64,000 nucleotides of DNA from the NCBI GenBank assembly GCA_943787535.1, contig CALSMU010000009.1, positions 185,044 to 249,043 of the forward strand. The letters are read 5' to 3'. The notes under the pieces were generated by a model that was not told where the DNA came from, did no database searches, and saw only the letters and a list, made by a program, of their open reading frames with translations. The first letter of the stretch is position 1, and each line of letters begins with the position of its first letter. The stretch comes from an uncultured Flavobacteriales bacterium (GTDB taxonomy: Bacteria; Bacteroidota; Bacteroidia; Flavobacteriales_D; Parvicellaceae). Below are positions 33,037 to 42,111 of this stretch, one piece after another. The translations under genes were made by a program, and so were the position numbers.

Positions 33037-34062
33037 ATGTTAGGAACAAAAGTTTTATTGATATATACCGGTGGCACAATCGGAATGATCAAGGATTCAG
33101 AAACTAGAGCATTAAAGCCATTCGATTTTGAACAAATTAAGAAAGAAGTTCCTGAACTAAATAAGTTTGAATGTGAGATTGACACATTTTCATTTGAGAA
33201 CCCATTAGACTCTTCAAGCATGAATCCCAAGGTATGGGTTAGAATTGCAGAGATAATTGAAGATAATTATGCTGATTACGATGGATTTGTAATATTGCAC
33301 GGATCAGATACGATGGCGTATACTGCAAGCGCACTGAGTTTTATGTTGTATGGCCTGAATAAACCTGTAATATTAACAGGTTCTCAATTGCCAATAGGGA
33401 CTATACGAACCGATGGAAAAGAGAATTTAATTACAGCGATAGAGATTGCCGCGGCTAAAAAAGCAAATAACCCTCTAGTGCCTGAGGTAGCTATTTACTT
33501 TGAATATAATCTTTATAGAGGAAACCGGACCACTAAAATGAATTCAGAAGATTTTGAAGCTTTTGATTCATTCAATTTCCCTCTGCTTGCCGAAGCTGGA
33601 ATTAAAATTAAGTACAACACCAGAAATATTTTGGAAGTAAAAACGGAAAATAAATTAACTGTTTTTAAACGTTTTGACCGAAATGTGGCCTCATTGAAAT
33701 TGTTTCCGGGAATAACCAAAGAGTTTGTTTCTCATTTTATCAAAACACCTGGGCTGAGAGCTATAGTTTTAGAAACATTTGGTTCTGGAAACGCAATGTC
33801 GGAAGATTGGTTTTTAACCCTGCTTAAAAAAGCAATTGACAACGGGATTGTAATTGTCAATGTAACGCAGTGTAAAGGAGGGGGAGTAGAGCAATCTAAA
33901 TATGAGTCGGGAAGCAGGTTAGAAGCAATTGGAGTTATAAGTGGTATGGATATTACTTTTGAGGCGGCAACCACCAAGCTCATGCTGCTTTTAGGTGGTA
34001 AGACAAGTACTGAAAAAATAAAAACTAAATTTTTATCCCCTTTTTGCGGTGAGATTTCTTAA
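33037..34062 (+). CDS. ansA: Type I asparaginase
   Basis: This 341-aa cytoplasmic-type L-asparaginase has no signal peptide. The nucleophile Thr lies in LLIYTGGTIGMIKDSETRAL; the second catalytic region is DGFVILHGSDTMAYTASALS, with Thr, Asp and the nearby Lys (GTIRTDGKENLI segment) visible. It hydrolyses asparagine to aspartate and ammonia. It starts 9 bp after the UbiA-like gene. Confidence 0.95.
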   Translation: MLGTKVLLIYTGGTIGMIKDSETRALKPFDFEQIKKEVPELNKFECEIDTFSFENPLDSSSMNPKVWVRIAEIIEDNYADYDGFVILHGSDTMAYTASALSFMLYGLNKPVILTGSQLPIGTIRTDGKENLITAIEIAAAKKANNPLVPEVAIYFEYNLYRGNRTTKMNSEDFEAFDSFNFPLLAEAGIKIKYNTRNILEVKTENKLTVFKRFDRNVASLKLFPGITKEFVSHFIKTPGLRAIVLETFGSGNAMSEDWFLTLLKKAIDNGIVIVNVTQCKGGGVEQSKYESGSRLEAIGVISGMDITFEAATTKLMLLLGGKTSTEKIKTKFLSPFCGEIS

Positions 34063-34274
34063 TGAGAAAACGCTAAAATTGCTTTTTGGAGGTTGAAATA
34101 AGCAATCCGCTTACCATTAAAATTGAACCTTTGCTAAAAACAAGGATTGTACAATAAGATTTTTTTGTATTTTGGCGCCTTGTAAACAATAATGAAGATT
34201 ATTTACTTCACGAATAGTTCGCAATAAAAAGAAAATAAAACCATTATAAACAATAAGTAAACTAACAAATCATC

Positions 34275-35153
34275 ATGAAAAAAGTATTCACATTAATAGC
34301 TGTTACAGGATTGTTATCATTCGGAACTGTTAACATTACTAATGCACAACCAACGGATTCAGTAGCTGTAGCAGCAGACTCAGTAGCACTAGATTCACTT
34401 GCTCAGGTAGAAGCGGCAGAAGCGGAAGCAGCAGCTAAAGCCAAAGCGGATGAAGAAGCAGCCTTAGCTAAAGCAGAAGCAGAGAGTAAATCTGTCGAAT
34501 TAGTTCAGGAGGAGCCAGACATCTCTCAAACAATAAAGAAATACTTTATTGATGGTGGACCAATGTTCATGTCTTTTGTATTGATTGCATTGATTTTAGG
34601 TTTAGCACTTTGTATTGAGCGTATTATTTACTTAAATCTTGCTACAACAAATACGAAAAAGTTATTGGAAAGCATTGAGGCTGCCCTTGCGTCTGGAGGT
34701 GTTGAAGAAGCAAAAGAAGTTTGTAGAAATACAAGAGGACCTGTTGCAAGCATTTTTTACCAAGGTTTGGAAAGAAGCAACGAAGGCGTTGAAATGGTTG
34801 AGAAATCAATTATCGCTTATGGTGGTGTTCAAATGGGATTGTTAGAAAAAGGACTTTCTTGGATTGGCTTATTTATCGCATTAGCTCCAATGCTTGGTTT
34901 TATGGGAACTGTAATTGGTATGATTGATACGTTTAACGTTATTGAAACAAAAGGTGAGGCAGAGCCCGCTGAGTTAGCAGGTGGTATTAAAGTAGCCCTA
35001 CTTACAACAGTGTCTGGTTTGATCGTAGCAATGATTCTGCAAGTATTTTATAACTACATTGTTTCCAAAATTGATGGATTAGTTAACCAAATGGAAGACG
35101 CGTCTATATCAATGGTAGATATTTTGTTAAAACACGAAATGACAAATAAGTAA
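34275..35153 (+). CDS. exbB: ExbB/TolQ/MotA family proton channel protein with N-terminal extension
   Basis: This 292-aa protein has an N-terminal hydrophobic signal-like segment (residues 1-24), an Ala/Glu/Lys-rich stretch (25-80), then the three-helix MotA/TolQ/ExbB channel. A helix at about 93-113 (MFMSFVLIALILGLALCIERI) is followed by LEKGLSWIGLFIALAPMLG and FMGTVIGMIDTF, then LLTTVSGLIVAMILQVFYN. It pairs with ExbD proteins encoded downstream to couple the proton gradient to outer-membrane processes. The operon is 34275-36978. The extension is common in Bacteroidota. Confidence 0.93.
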   Translation: MKKVFTLIAVTGLLSFGTVNITNAQPTDSVAVAADSVALDSLAQVEAAEAEAAAKAKADEEAALAKAEAESKSVELVQEEPDISQTIKKYFIDGGPMFMSFVLIALILGLALCIERIIYLNLATTNTKKLLESIEAALASGGVEEAKEVCRNTRGPVASIFYQGLERSNEGVEMVEKSIIAYGGVQMGLLEKGLSWIGLFIALAPMLGFMGTVIGMIDTFNVIETKGEAEPAELAGGIKVALLTTVSGLIVAMILQVFYNYIVSKIDGLVNQMEDASISMVDILLKHEMTNK

Positions 35154-35180
35154 TTACGTATTAATTTAATCCTTTTGAAC

Positions 35181-35786
35181 ATGGATAATAAAATTCAAAA
35201 TATTGTACTCAAAAGTGTAATGGGTCTTATTATATTATTGGGAACTCTTTTTACTATTTCGGTTGTCATGAGCGGTGACCCAGGAAACATGAGCGACATT
35301 GAGTTAGAACAACTAGCCATTCAAAAAGCTAAGGCCCAAAACTTACAAAATTCTATGAGCCAACTAGACTTGGATCAATGGCTCAGGGACACAGCAAAAG
35401 AAATCAAAACGGAAAAAGAGAAAGCTACGTTTTCGGCTGTTTCATTGGTTATTGACTTTACAAAATATATTTTCTACTTTACTATATTATTAGTAGTTGC
35501 ATCGGTAGGATATTTGTTTACAGTTGATGCTAAGAAGGCAGCAATAAATATGGCTGGAATCTTAGGTGTTGTTGGTTTTATATTAATAATCTATGCCACG
35601 GCAGGATCAGATGTTCCGCAAGAATACGTTGCAGCCGAAACCTTAAAAGGTGTTGCAGACGAGGATAGATCCTTCACAGAAGGAAACTGGCAGTTTGCTA
35701 GTGCGGCATTAACATCTACGGTTATCTTAGTTGGAGTTGCTTTATTGGGCTGGATAGGCGGAACCGTGATGAAGATGTTTAAGTAA
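35181..35786 (+). CDS. Conserved membrane protein of the exbB-exbD operon
   Basis: This protein has 201 aa from the ATG at 35181, and four hydrophobic segments: residues about 10-28 (SVMGLIILLGTLFTISVVMS), 92-112 (IFYFTILLVVASVGYLFTVD), 118-138 (INMAGILGVVGFILIIYATA) and 172-190 (LTSTVILVGVALLGWIGGTV). The first loop is Gln-rich. The gene sits between exbB (27 bp) and exbD (11 bp), the usual Bacteroidota order exbB-unknown-exbD-exbD. The role is unknown; I infer an accessory part of the motor complex. Confidence 0.78.
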   Translation: MDNKIQNIVLKSVMGLIILLGTLFTISVVMSGDPGNMSDIELEQLAIQKAKAQNLQNSMSQLDLDQWLRDTAKEIKTEKEKATFSAVSLVIDFTKYIFYFTILLVVASVGYLFTVDAKKAAINMAGILGVVGFILIIYATAGSDVPQEYVAAETLKGVADEDRSFTEGNWQFASAALTSTVILVGVALLGWIGGTVMKMFK

Positions 35787-35797
35787 TAATTGAGAAA

Positions 35798-36505
35798 ATG
35801 GCAAAAAGAGAGCTAGAAGAGATAAATGCGGGTTCGATGGCAGACATTGCGTTTTTGCTATTGATCTTCTTCTTGGTTACAACCACGATGAACTTTCCAA
35901 AGGTTTTGGAAGAAAGGTTGCCGCAGAAAATTGACGATGTAATTGATCCTCCTTTAGTAAAGAAGGAAAACGTACTGGAAATCCTTGCAAATAAAAACGA
36001 TCAAATCTTGATTGAAGGAAATAGAGGAGAAATAGAAGATATTAAAGATAAAGTAATAGAGTTTTATGTACATCCTATTAATTCTACTATTTGGCCAAAA
36101 TTGACACCGATAAATGAGTCAATGGCAAATCAGTACATTGAAAAATTCAAAGTATTAAGCGCCCAATATCCTGACGACAATAGATATGCAGATACTCTAA
36201 AGCGCTGGGAAATTAAGAAAGGGGTTGTAGATGCAATTGGAACATACAATGAAATTAGCGATAAAGCAATGATTACCATTCAGTTAGATAATGCGACAAG
36301 TTTTAAAACGTATGTTTCTGTATTGAATGAAATTATGGCCGGCATCAACGAGCTAAGAGCTGAATTATGCCTAGCAAAATTTGGAATTCCCTATAATAAG
36401 ATTGAGAAAAGTAAGGTTCCAGAGGATCAGGCGAAAGTTAAAATCTTACGAGCTGTATATCCCAAGCGTATCATGAAAGCAAAATCTAAAAACTCGCAAG
36501 GGTAA
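35798..36505 (+). CDS. exbD: ExbD/TolR family protein, long type
   Basis: This 235-aa protein has a short cytoplasmic N-terminus, then one transmembrane helix with the functional Asp (GSMADIAFLLLIFFLVTTTM, residues about 11-30). The periplasmic part is far longer than in classic ExbD (about 140 aa total). Two hydrophobic-poor, charged regions and a C-terminal basic tail are present. It follows the membrane protein gene by 11 bp and precedes a second exbD by 14 bp. Confidence 0.92.
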   Translation: MAKRELEEINAGSMADIAFLLLIFFLVTTTMNFPKVLEERLPQKIDDVIDPPLVKKENVLEILANKNDQILIEGNRGEIEDIKDKVIEFYVHPINSTIWPKLTPINESMANQYIEKFKVLSAQYPDDNRYADTLKRWEIKKGVVDAIGTYNEISDKAMITIQLDNATSFKTYVSVLNEIMAGINELRAELCLAKFGIPYNKIEKSKVPEDQAKVKILRAVYPKRIMKAKSKNSQG

Positions 36506-36519
36506 ATTAATTAGAAATT

Positions 36520-36978
36520 ATGTCAAAGTTTTCAAAAGGAAAAAAGAAATCACAGCCAGCAATATCAACCGCCTCATTGCCTGATATTGTATTTATGTTA
36601 CTTTTCTTTTTTATTGTAACGACAATATTCAAAGAGAAGGACACTAAGGTTGTTGTAAAGGCTCCCCTTGCGACAGAAATTACAAAATTGGACAGACGTA
36701 CAGATCAAATTTATTATTGGATAGGGAAGCCTTCAAATAAAAATTATGGAACTGGATATAGGGTCCAAGTTGATGATGCATTAGCGCCAGACATGGGTGC
36801 TATTAGAGCGTATTTAATTGAAAGAAGGGGCGGAGATTTAAGTGAGGTTTGGGACAAAGTAATCAATAACTTTAAAATTGATGAAAAAGTGAATATGCGT
36901 ATTGTGAAAAATGTGCAAGAAGAATTAAGAAACGAAGATGCTTTAAAAGTAGCATATACTTTAAAGGATAAAAAATAA
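36520..36978 (+). CDS. exbD: ExbD/TolR family protein, second copy
   Basis: This 152-aa protein has residues 1-16 basic, a transmembrane helix with Asp in ASLPDIVFMLLFFFIVTTIF (residues about 18-37), and a periplasmic domain ending VAYTLKDKK. It is 14 bp after the first exbD. Having two ExbD paralogues suggests a heteromeric stator. The operon probably ends here; a 296-bp gene-free stretch follows. Confidence 0.92.
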   Translation: MSKFSKGKKKSQPAISTASLPDIVFMLLFFFIVTTIFKEKDTKVVVKAPLATEITKLDRRTDQIYYWIGKPSNKNYGTGYRVQVDDALAPDMGAIRAYLIERRGGDLSEVWDKVINNFKIDEKVNMRIVKNVQEELRNEDALKVAYTLKDKK

Positions 36979-37262
36979 ATTCCTACTAACCTATAGTCCA
37001 CCAGGTAAAACAGCGCTTTTTTACACCACCTTCTTCTGTATTTCAGCGCAATTTATTCATCTGTATTCTCATTACATTCTAATAGTTATATTTTCTAACT
37101 GAGTTAAGGAATTAATACATTTTCAAAACAATTAATTGTTCTGGGATATCCAGCTAGAGAAAAGGTTATCTCTTTTATCTGCATTAACCGTTTACTCTTC
37201 TGCCTATAACCTGCGTTAGTCGATTAACTTCTAAAAGACAATATTTTATGTTTTTATGCCAT

Positions 37263-37270
37263 TAACTTTG
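37263..37270 (+). promoter_or_regulatory. Predicted -7 box of the acyltransferase gene
   Basis: TAACTTTG, an exact TAnnTTTG match, ends 4 nt before the GTG start at 37275, so the transcript would be leaderless. Confidence 0.45.
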
Positions 37271-37274
37271 CTGT

Positions 37275-38009
37275 GTGAAAATACTCCTGTCAGCAATATT
37301 AACCCCTATATTTTTTATCGTTTTTGGTTTGATATTAGCTCTTTTTCATCCCATTCAAGTTATTGCTAGAAATATTTTTGGAGCAAAATCGCATGATAAA
37401 ACAGTATTTGCACTCAACTTTTGGTTAATGAAAGCGTTACATCTTTTAGGTGTTCGTTATTCCTTTCACAACTTTAAAAAACTACCCAAAGATGTTCCTA
37501 TTATTATTATCTGCAATCACCAAAGTATGTGGGACATCCCCACGCTTATTTGGAAGTTCAGAGCACATCGACCTAAGTTTGTAGCGAAAAAAGAATTAGC
37601 AAAAGGAATTCCTAGTATTTCATACAATTTAAGAAATGGTGGGTCTGTTTCTATCGACAGAAAAGATCCAAAAGGAGCGGTTTTAAAAATAAAAGGGTTT
37701 GCAAAATCAGTGAAAGAAAATTGTTTTGCAGTTTGCATTTTCCCTGAGGGAACGCGAAGCAGAAATGGAAAAATAAAACCATTTAAAGTAGCAGGTGTTA
37801 AGGCGCTTATGGATGAAATTCCAGAAGCACTGGTAGTTCCTGTTGCAATAAAAAACACGGGGATAATTGATAATAATGGAAAATTCTTGAAGAATATTGG
37901 TGTTCGCGTTTCATTTACGCAACTTGAGCGTCGTACGCTTAACTTAGAAAAGTTAGGGAGCGAATTAATCGCCATAAATGCTGAAATAAAAAGCGTTTTG
38001 GAGTCTTAA
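37275..38009 (+). CDS. plsC: 1-acyl-sn-glycerol-3-phosphate acyltransferase-like protein
   Basis: This 244-aa protein starts at GTG 37275, placed by the nearby -7 box and the immediate hydrophobic N-terminus. It has an N-terminal membrane helix (ILTPIFFIVFGLILALF) and the PlsC acyltransferase motifs: H-x4-D in CNHQSMWDIP, and FPEGTRSRNGKIKPFKVAG with the substrate-binding glycine region. The product should add the second fatty acid to lysophosphatidate at the inner membrane. The upstream 296 bp (36979-37274) hold no gene. Confidence 0.92.
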   Translation: MKILLSAILTPIFFIVFGLILALFHPIQVIARNIFGAKSHDKTVFALNFWLMKALHLLGVRYSFHNFKKLPKDVPIIIICNHQSMWDIPTLIWKFRAHRPKFVAKKELAKGIPSISYNLRNGGSVSIDRKDPKGAVLKIKGFAKSVKENCFAVCIFPEGTRSRNGKIKPFKVAGVKALMDEIPEALVVPVAIKNTGIIDNNGKFLKNIGVRVSFTQLERRTLNLEKLGSELIAINAEIKSVLES

Positions 38010-38025
38010 AGTATATTTCCTGTCT

Positions 38026-38033
38026 TACATTTG
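38026..38033 (+). promoter_or_regulatory. Predicted -7 box of ctlX
   Basis: TACATTTG is an exact TAnnTTTG match ending 16 nt before the ATG at 38050. Confidence 0.4.
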
Positions 38034-38049
38034 TGTAAACCTATGTAAT

Positions 38050-38994
38050 ATGAAAACTCCGGTCCATTCTCCAAAAACTGTACTAATGGTTAAGCCTGTG
38101 CAGTTTGGATTTAATGAAGAGGCTTTTGTTACAAATAAATTCCAGCAAAAAGCTGTTAATACCCCGCAAAGTGAATTGCAAGGTAAAGCCCTACAGGAAT
38201 TTAATCTTGTTGTAGAAAAATTAATAGAGCTAAAAGTAAATGTTTTGGTCTATAGTGACTCAAAAGAAACTTTTACGCCTGACTCCATCTTTCCAAACAA
38301 CTGGATATCGACGCATTCAAATGGGATGGTTTTCACGTATCCAATGTTAGCAAAAAACAGGCAACTAGAGCGTAGGAAGGACATAGTTCTTGACTTGTTT
38401 AGTCGATTTGGTTTTTCCTATTTAATTGAGCTAGAGGATTATGAAAATGCTAAACCTCCGAAATACTTAGAAGGAACTGGCAGTATGGTTTTAGATCATC
38501 AAAAACGAATTGTATATGCGGCCATCTCTCCCCGTACGGATGAGAGTGTACTTGCTGAATTTGCAAAACACTTAAGATATAAAGTGGTTTCTTTTACTGC
38601 CTATGGAGCACAAAAAGAAAAGATTTACCACACAAATGTAATGATGTGTATTGGAGAGAAATACATTGTAATAGGAGAAAATACTATAGCAGAAGAAGAC
38701 CGGGAGAGAGTGATGGCTTCAGTTCGAAAGGCGAATAAGGCAGTAATTGAACTAACAAATAAACAAGTCTATGAGCATTTTGCTGGAAATATGCTGCAGC
38801 TAAGGAATAATGACAATGAAACTGTTTTGGTAATGTCGGAGGCTGCCTACAATAGCTTAACAAAGGAGCAGTTGAAAAAGCTGAACAAACACAATGACCA
38901 TCTGCTTAGTGTTACGATACCTACCGTTGAGAAAATCGGAGGAGGGAGCGCTCGATGTATGTTGGCTGAGATATATTTCCCTGATCCAGCATAG
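38050..38994 (+). CDS. ctlX: CtlX-type citrulline/arginine hydrolase (DDAH-like)
   Basis: This 314-aa protein belongs to the guanidino-group-modifying superfamily (amidinotransferase/DDAH-like). Sites visible are DSIFPNNWISTHSNG (substrate Asp/Asn loop), KYLEGTGSMVLDH (Glu), KIYHTNVMMCIGEKY (His) and the terminal nucleophile region GGGSARCMLAEIYF (Cys). CtlX-type enzymes act in citrulline use; an arginine deiminase-like role is equally plausible from sequence. It stands alone between plsC and a secreted agmatine deiminase-like gene of the same fold on the opposite strand. Confidence 0.88.
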   Translation: MKTPVHSPKTVLMVKPVQFGFNEEAFVTNKFQQKAVNTPQSELQGKALQEFNLVVEKLIELKVNVLVYSDSKETFTPDSIFPNNWISTHSNGMVFTYPMLAKNRQLERRKDIVLDLFSRFGFSYLIELEDYENAKPPKYLEGTGSMVLDHQKRIVYAAISPRTDESVLAEFAKHLRYKVVSFTAYGAQKEKIYHTNVMMCIGEKYIVIGENTIAEEDRERVMASVRKANKAVIELTNKQVYEHFAGNMLQLRNNDNETVLVMSEAAYNSLTKEQLKKLNKHNDHLLSVTIPTVEKIGGGSARCMLAEIYFPDPA

Positions 38995-39070
38995 GTTTCG
39001 TTCAACATTTTACACCGAAAACACAAACATTATAAACTTTTTAAGCGAGTTTTTCAATTTTTCAAAGGAA

Positions 39071-39106
39071 GATCCAATATCTTTTGTTATGCATTTCCAT
39101 TGGATC
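39071..39106. repeat. Inverted repeat between ctlX and the secreted deiminase
   Basis: GATCCAAT (39071-39078) and ATTGGATC (39099-39106) are perfect 8-bp arms with a 20-nt spacer, in the convergent region between the two deiminase-fold genes. It has no T-tract, so is not a classic terminator. It may be a hairpin or a protein site. Confidence 0.35.
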
Positions 39107-39220
39107 ATTAATTGATCGCTTAAGTTAGTATAATTAAAGGCTATAGGACTAGCTTTCGGTAGTCTTTGCAGTCAATTAGAAGTAGTTTAACCATCTATAT
39201 CGGCACTGAACAAACAACCA

Positions 39221-41005
39221 TTATTCAATAACCAAGGATTGTGTTTGTGTGTTGCTATCAGATTTAAAAACAACATGATAGATACCTGCTGGATAATTCC
39301 CCGCATGAATAAAAAAGTTTTTTTGCTCCGATGGAAAAACTCCCTCATGAATCACTTCAACTTTTTCTCCTATCATGTTATACATAATCAAACTTCCTCT
39401 TGTCGCTTTGTTTGCATCAACAGGAACAACGGTAATTTGAGAAGCAGGATTAGGGTATATTTTGTCCAATGCTGCATTCCAACCCAATTCGTTTACTCCA
39501 ACGGAAGAACCTAAAACATTAAATTTCCAATATCCATCAGGAGCAGTTAAAGGTCTTTGCAGTATTTTGCCGCTATTTGAACTTCCTTCTACATAATAAT
39601 AAATTGTTGTCTCTGCTGCTTGAGCCGGGATATCAGCTGTCCACATATCATTACCAACAGAAATCATTGCTACTGAATTATAACTGCTCGCTAACGCAGT
39701 TTTATAATACAATGTAGCTGAGGCTATACCGCTTTTATGTTTAATCATAGCATCTACCTGGTAAGGATTAACATCATCAAACGTATCTACTAATTGTTTA
39801 TGTGTGATCCACATTGGATTAGAAACCCCAACAGAATGCGTAATACAATGGATAGCTCCTCCACTTGCTATTAAATTTTGACCACTGTTATCAACGTCAA
39901 TCGGAACAATAGTGTGACCAGGGTGCACTTCTTGCAAAATTCGAATAGCTGTTGTATCGAACTCTTCTCTATAGGTTGGAAGCAAAATCGACTTGTTAAC
40001 TATGATATGATTCGCATAAGTTCTGTAATACGCATTAGGGGCATGTGCTCCACTCGTACTAGGCGGCATTGGAATTCTTACCACATTAAAGGGGTCTCCC
40101 CATTCAGTTGTATAGTTACTTAAAACATATTGAAGATTTGCTTCTAACTGAGGTCCGTCGGATGTTCCTTGCGGAAACTCACCCACCACCAATGTTTCTT
40201 CATTTGCAATTTTCATGTGCATGTCAATATGATGAATATCGTCATAAGGCAGATTGGTCATCTTCACATAGTTGTTAATTCCCATCCAATCGTTATAAAG
40301 CTGATTAATTTCTGTTTCGGTGTGGTTCGGATAAGTCAAACCTTGGCCTGCTCCACCTTGATTCTCATCTAATATGAGCTCTGAAGAAAATCCGGTAGAG
40401 TAACCATCGCTCATCCAATTTCCGCCAGTAGCCATAATATTTGTAGGACTTTGACTCATTGAATAAAGATTTATACCTAACAATGCAGAATATGCATCTG
40501 GAATAACATCATCAGCTGGTCTCGGTCGATTGTAAATCCAATCAACCAGTATAAGAGAGTCTACGTCGTTTACGTAAACTGAATTTGCAGCATAATCTCT
40601 TATCCACACTGAATTAAAATTTACTTCTAAGAATTTTAAATTGTTTAAGGGCACTCCATTATTAGACAATGTGGATTTAACAGAGTTTGAATCTGAACAA
40701 TGAACAATTACCAAACACTCTTCTTGAGCTGCATCAGCAATTTGACTGTGAATGGTATTGTATTGTCCTGTCCAAGTAATCACCAGCGCTTGAACCTCTT
40801 CCCATTGTGCAGCTGTTCTTAAACTAGAAAATGGTGGTGGAGTTGTAACTCCTTTCAACTGTGTACGACTTTCTAAATAGTCTTCCATCAACTCATGTTC
40901 ATGGTCAGCCATGCCTTTGGGCAAATAGGTCTTTTGAGAAATACAGTTAATGGTAAATGAAAGCAGTAACACTGCTCCAGAAAATTTCATGTTATTCATT
41001 TTCAT
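39221..41005 (-). CDS. Secreted agmatine/peptidylarginine deiminase family protein with T9SS domain
   Basis: This protein has 594 aa from the ATG at 41005; the ATGs at 40999 and 40990 are also possible and give a signal peptide ending CISQ. Residues about 50-410 are the deiminase fold of agmatine and bacterial peptidylarginine deiminases: FNSVWIRDYAANS, HHIDMHMKIANEE and GGAIHCITHSVG with the nucleophile Cys. A beta domain (about 420-510) and a T9SS type A C-terminal domain (KIYPNPASQITVVPVDA to the end) follow. It would act outside the cell on agmatine or on peptidyl-arginine. The exact substrate cannot be inferred. Confidence 0.9.
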   Translation of the reverse strand: MKMNNMKFSGAVLLLSFTINCISQKTYLPKGMADHEHELMEDYLESRTQLKGVTTPPPFSSLRTAAQWEEVQALVITWTGQYNTIHSQIADAAQEECLVIVHCSDSNSVKSTLSNNGVPLNNLKFLEVNFNSVWIRDYAANSVYVNDVDSLILVDWIYNRPRPADDVIPDAYSALLGINLYSMSQSPTNIMATGGNWMSDGYSTGFSSELILDENQGGAGQGLTYPNHTETEINQLYNDWMGINNYVKMTNLPYDDIHHIDMHMKIANEETLVVGEFPQGTSDGPQLEANLQYVLSNYTTEWGDPFNVVRIPMPPSTSGAHAPNAYYRTYANHIIVNKSILLPTYREEFDTTAIRILQEVHPGHTIVPIDVDNSGQNLIASGGAIHCITHSVGVSNPMWITHKQLVDTFDDVNPYQVDAMIKHKSGIASATLYYKTALASSYNSVAMISVGNDMWTADIPAQAAETTIYYYVEGSSNSGKILQRPLTAPDGYWKFNVLGSSVGVNELGWNAALDKIYPNPASQITVVPVDANKATRGSLIMYNMIGEKVEVIHEGVFPSEQKNFFIHAGNYPAGIYHVVFKSDSNTQTQSLVIE

Positions 41006-41361
41006 TGGTTTTATTGGCACTAAGTTACAATTTTATTATTTACGCTCCATTTTATGTTTGACCCATACATATGCTAAAAAAACCTATATCGTCAGAACTT
41101 AAATTTTTGTATTTACATTAATCCTTTGTAAATAATACTTTGCTTCAGTGACAATATTAAAAGGTGAATTTCAGTATTAAATAAAGTTCTAAGATTATTT
41201 TTTCGATTCACCTAGGCTTCCGTTAATTTTCGATTAATAGGTGAGCTCCATTTATCATTTTACCCTTCCGAACCAATACCCTAATTATTGGTAATGAACT
41301 TATAAATAACGATGCTTTTGTGAGGTATCGCAAACTTGAATAAAGAAAAATAGAGATACGT
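41006..41361. other. 356-bp gene-free interval
   Basis: This interval contains no frame with coding character. It has one inverted repeat, AGGTGAAT (41161-41168) and ATTCACCT (41205-41212), with a further AGGTGAG near 41240. The repressor-like motif GTTAAAC is absent. The left part is the promoter region of the secreted deiminase gene. Confidence 0.4.
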
Positions 41362-42063
41362 TTATTTTTCACCCTCCGAATTGGCAGAGCCTTCTGCTAC
41401 GGTTTGTTGTTTTCGGAATACACTAAAATCCCCCTTACCTTTTCCAAGAAAACGCTTGTTGAACACTATAATAATTCCAACCCCTACAGATATTGCAAAG
41501 TCAGCGATATTAAATACAGGAGGAAATATTTCTCTTGGATTTCCATACTCATCAAGAGCTAAACCAAATGGCATCCAAGACGGATAATGAAATTCAAAAT
41601 GAATCATATCTACCACACAACCTTGAAAAAAACCAATATAGCCATTAAAATTTAATTGAGAAATATCATTATATCCAATCCATCGCCCTAATTCAGGGTT
41701 CCAAGATGTGCCGGAGTTAAATAGCAGTCCATAAAAAGCACTGTCAAGGATATTGCCCAATGCACCAGCGAAAATTAGCCCAACTGAAAACACTAGTCCT
41801 TTGTGTGCTTTATTGTTAACAAGGTTTCTAATGATAAGCCAGATGGCAACTACAGCTCCAACTCTAAACAAACTCAGCGCAATTTTGCCCCAAACGCCTC
41901 CGAACTCCATGCCGAATGCCATCCCAGGATTTTCAATAAATTGAAGCTTAATGAAACCGATTCCTCCTATTTCCTCTCCTAATAAGAAATTAGCTTTTAC
42001 CCAAAGTTTTAAAAACTGGTCAATAAAAAGTACAGAAAAAATAGTAATAAGGACGGTCCTCAT
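41362..42063 (-). CDS. lspA: Lipoprotein signal peptidase (signal peptidase II)
   Basis: This 233-aa protein has four membrane helices. The catalytic aspartates are in AGALGNILDSAFYG and VFNIADFAISVG. The N-terminus TVLITIFSVLFIDQFLKLWV and the FIENPGMAFGMEF motif are family signatures. The protein is longer than the E. coli type (about 165 aa) because of an insert between helices (around WNPELGRWIGYNDISQ), common in Bacteroidota. It cleaves the signal peptides of lipoproteins. It follows the DksA-like gene by 48 bp. Confidence 0.94.
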   Translation of the reverse strand: MRTVLITIFSVLFIDQFLKLWVKANFLLGEEIGGIGFIKLQFIENPGMAFGMEFGGVWGKIALSLFRVGAVVAIWLIIRNLVNNKAHKGLVFSVGLIFAGALGNILDSAFYGLLFNSGTSWNPELGRWIGYNDISQLNFNGYIGFFQGCVVDMIHFEFHYPSWMPFGLALDEYGNPREIFPPVFNIADFAISVGVGIIIVFNKRFLGKGKGDFSVFRKQQTVAEGSANSEGEK

Positions 42064-42111
42064 TGAGTTGATTTAAATTTGCAAGATAAAAATGAAAACG
42101 GTGATTGATTA

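Noticed and set aside
37517..37975. A 152-codon open frame opposite plsC
   Set aside because: It mirrors the acyltransferase frame, where HxxxxD and FPEGTR motifs prove the plus-strand gene.
41161..41212. AGGTGAAT/ATTCACCT inverted repeat as a terminator of lspA
   Set aside because: The spacer is 36 nt, there is no T-tract, and the distance to the lspA stop is about 150 bp.
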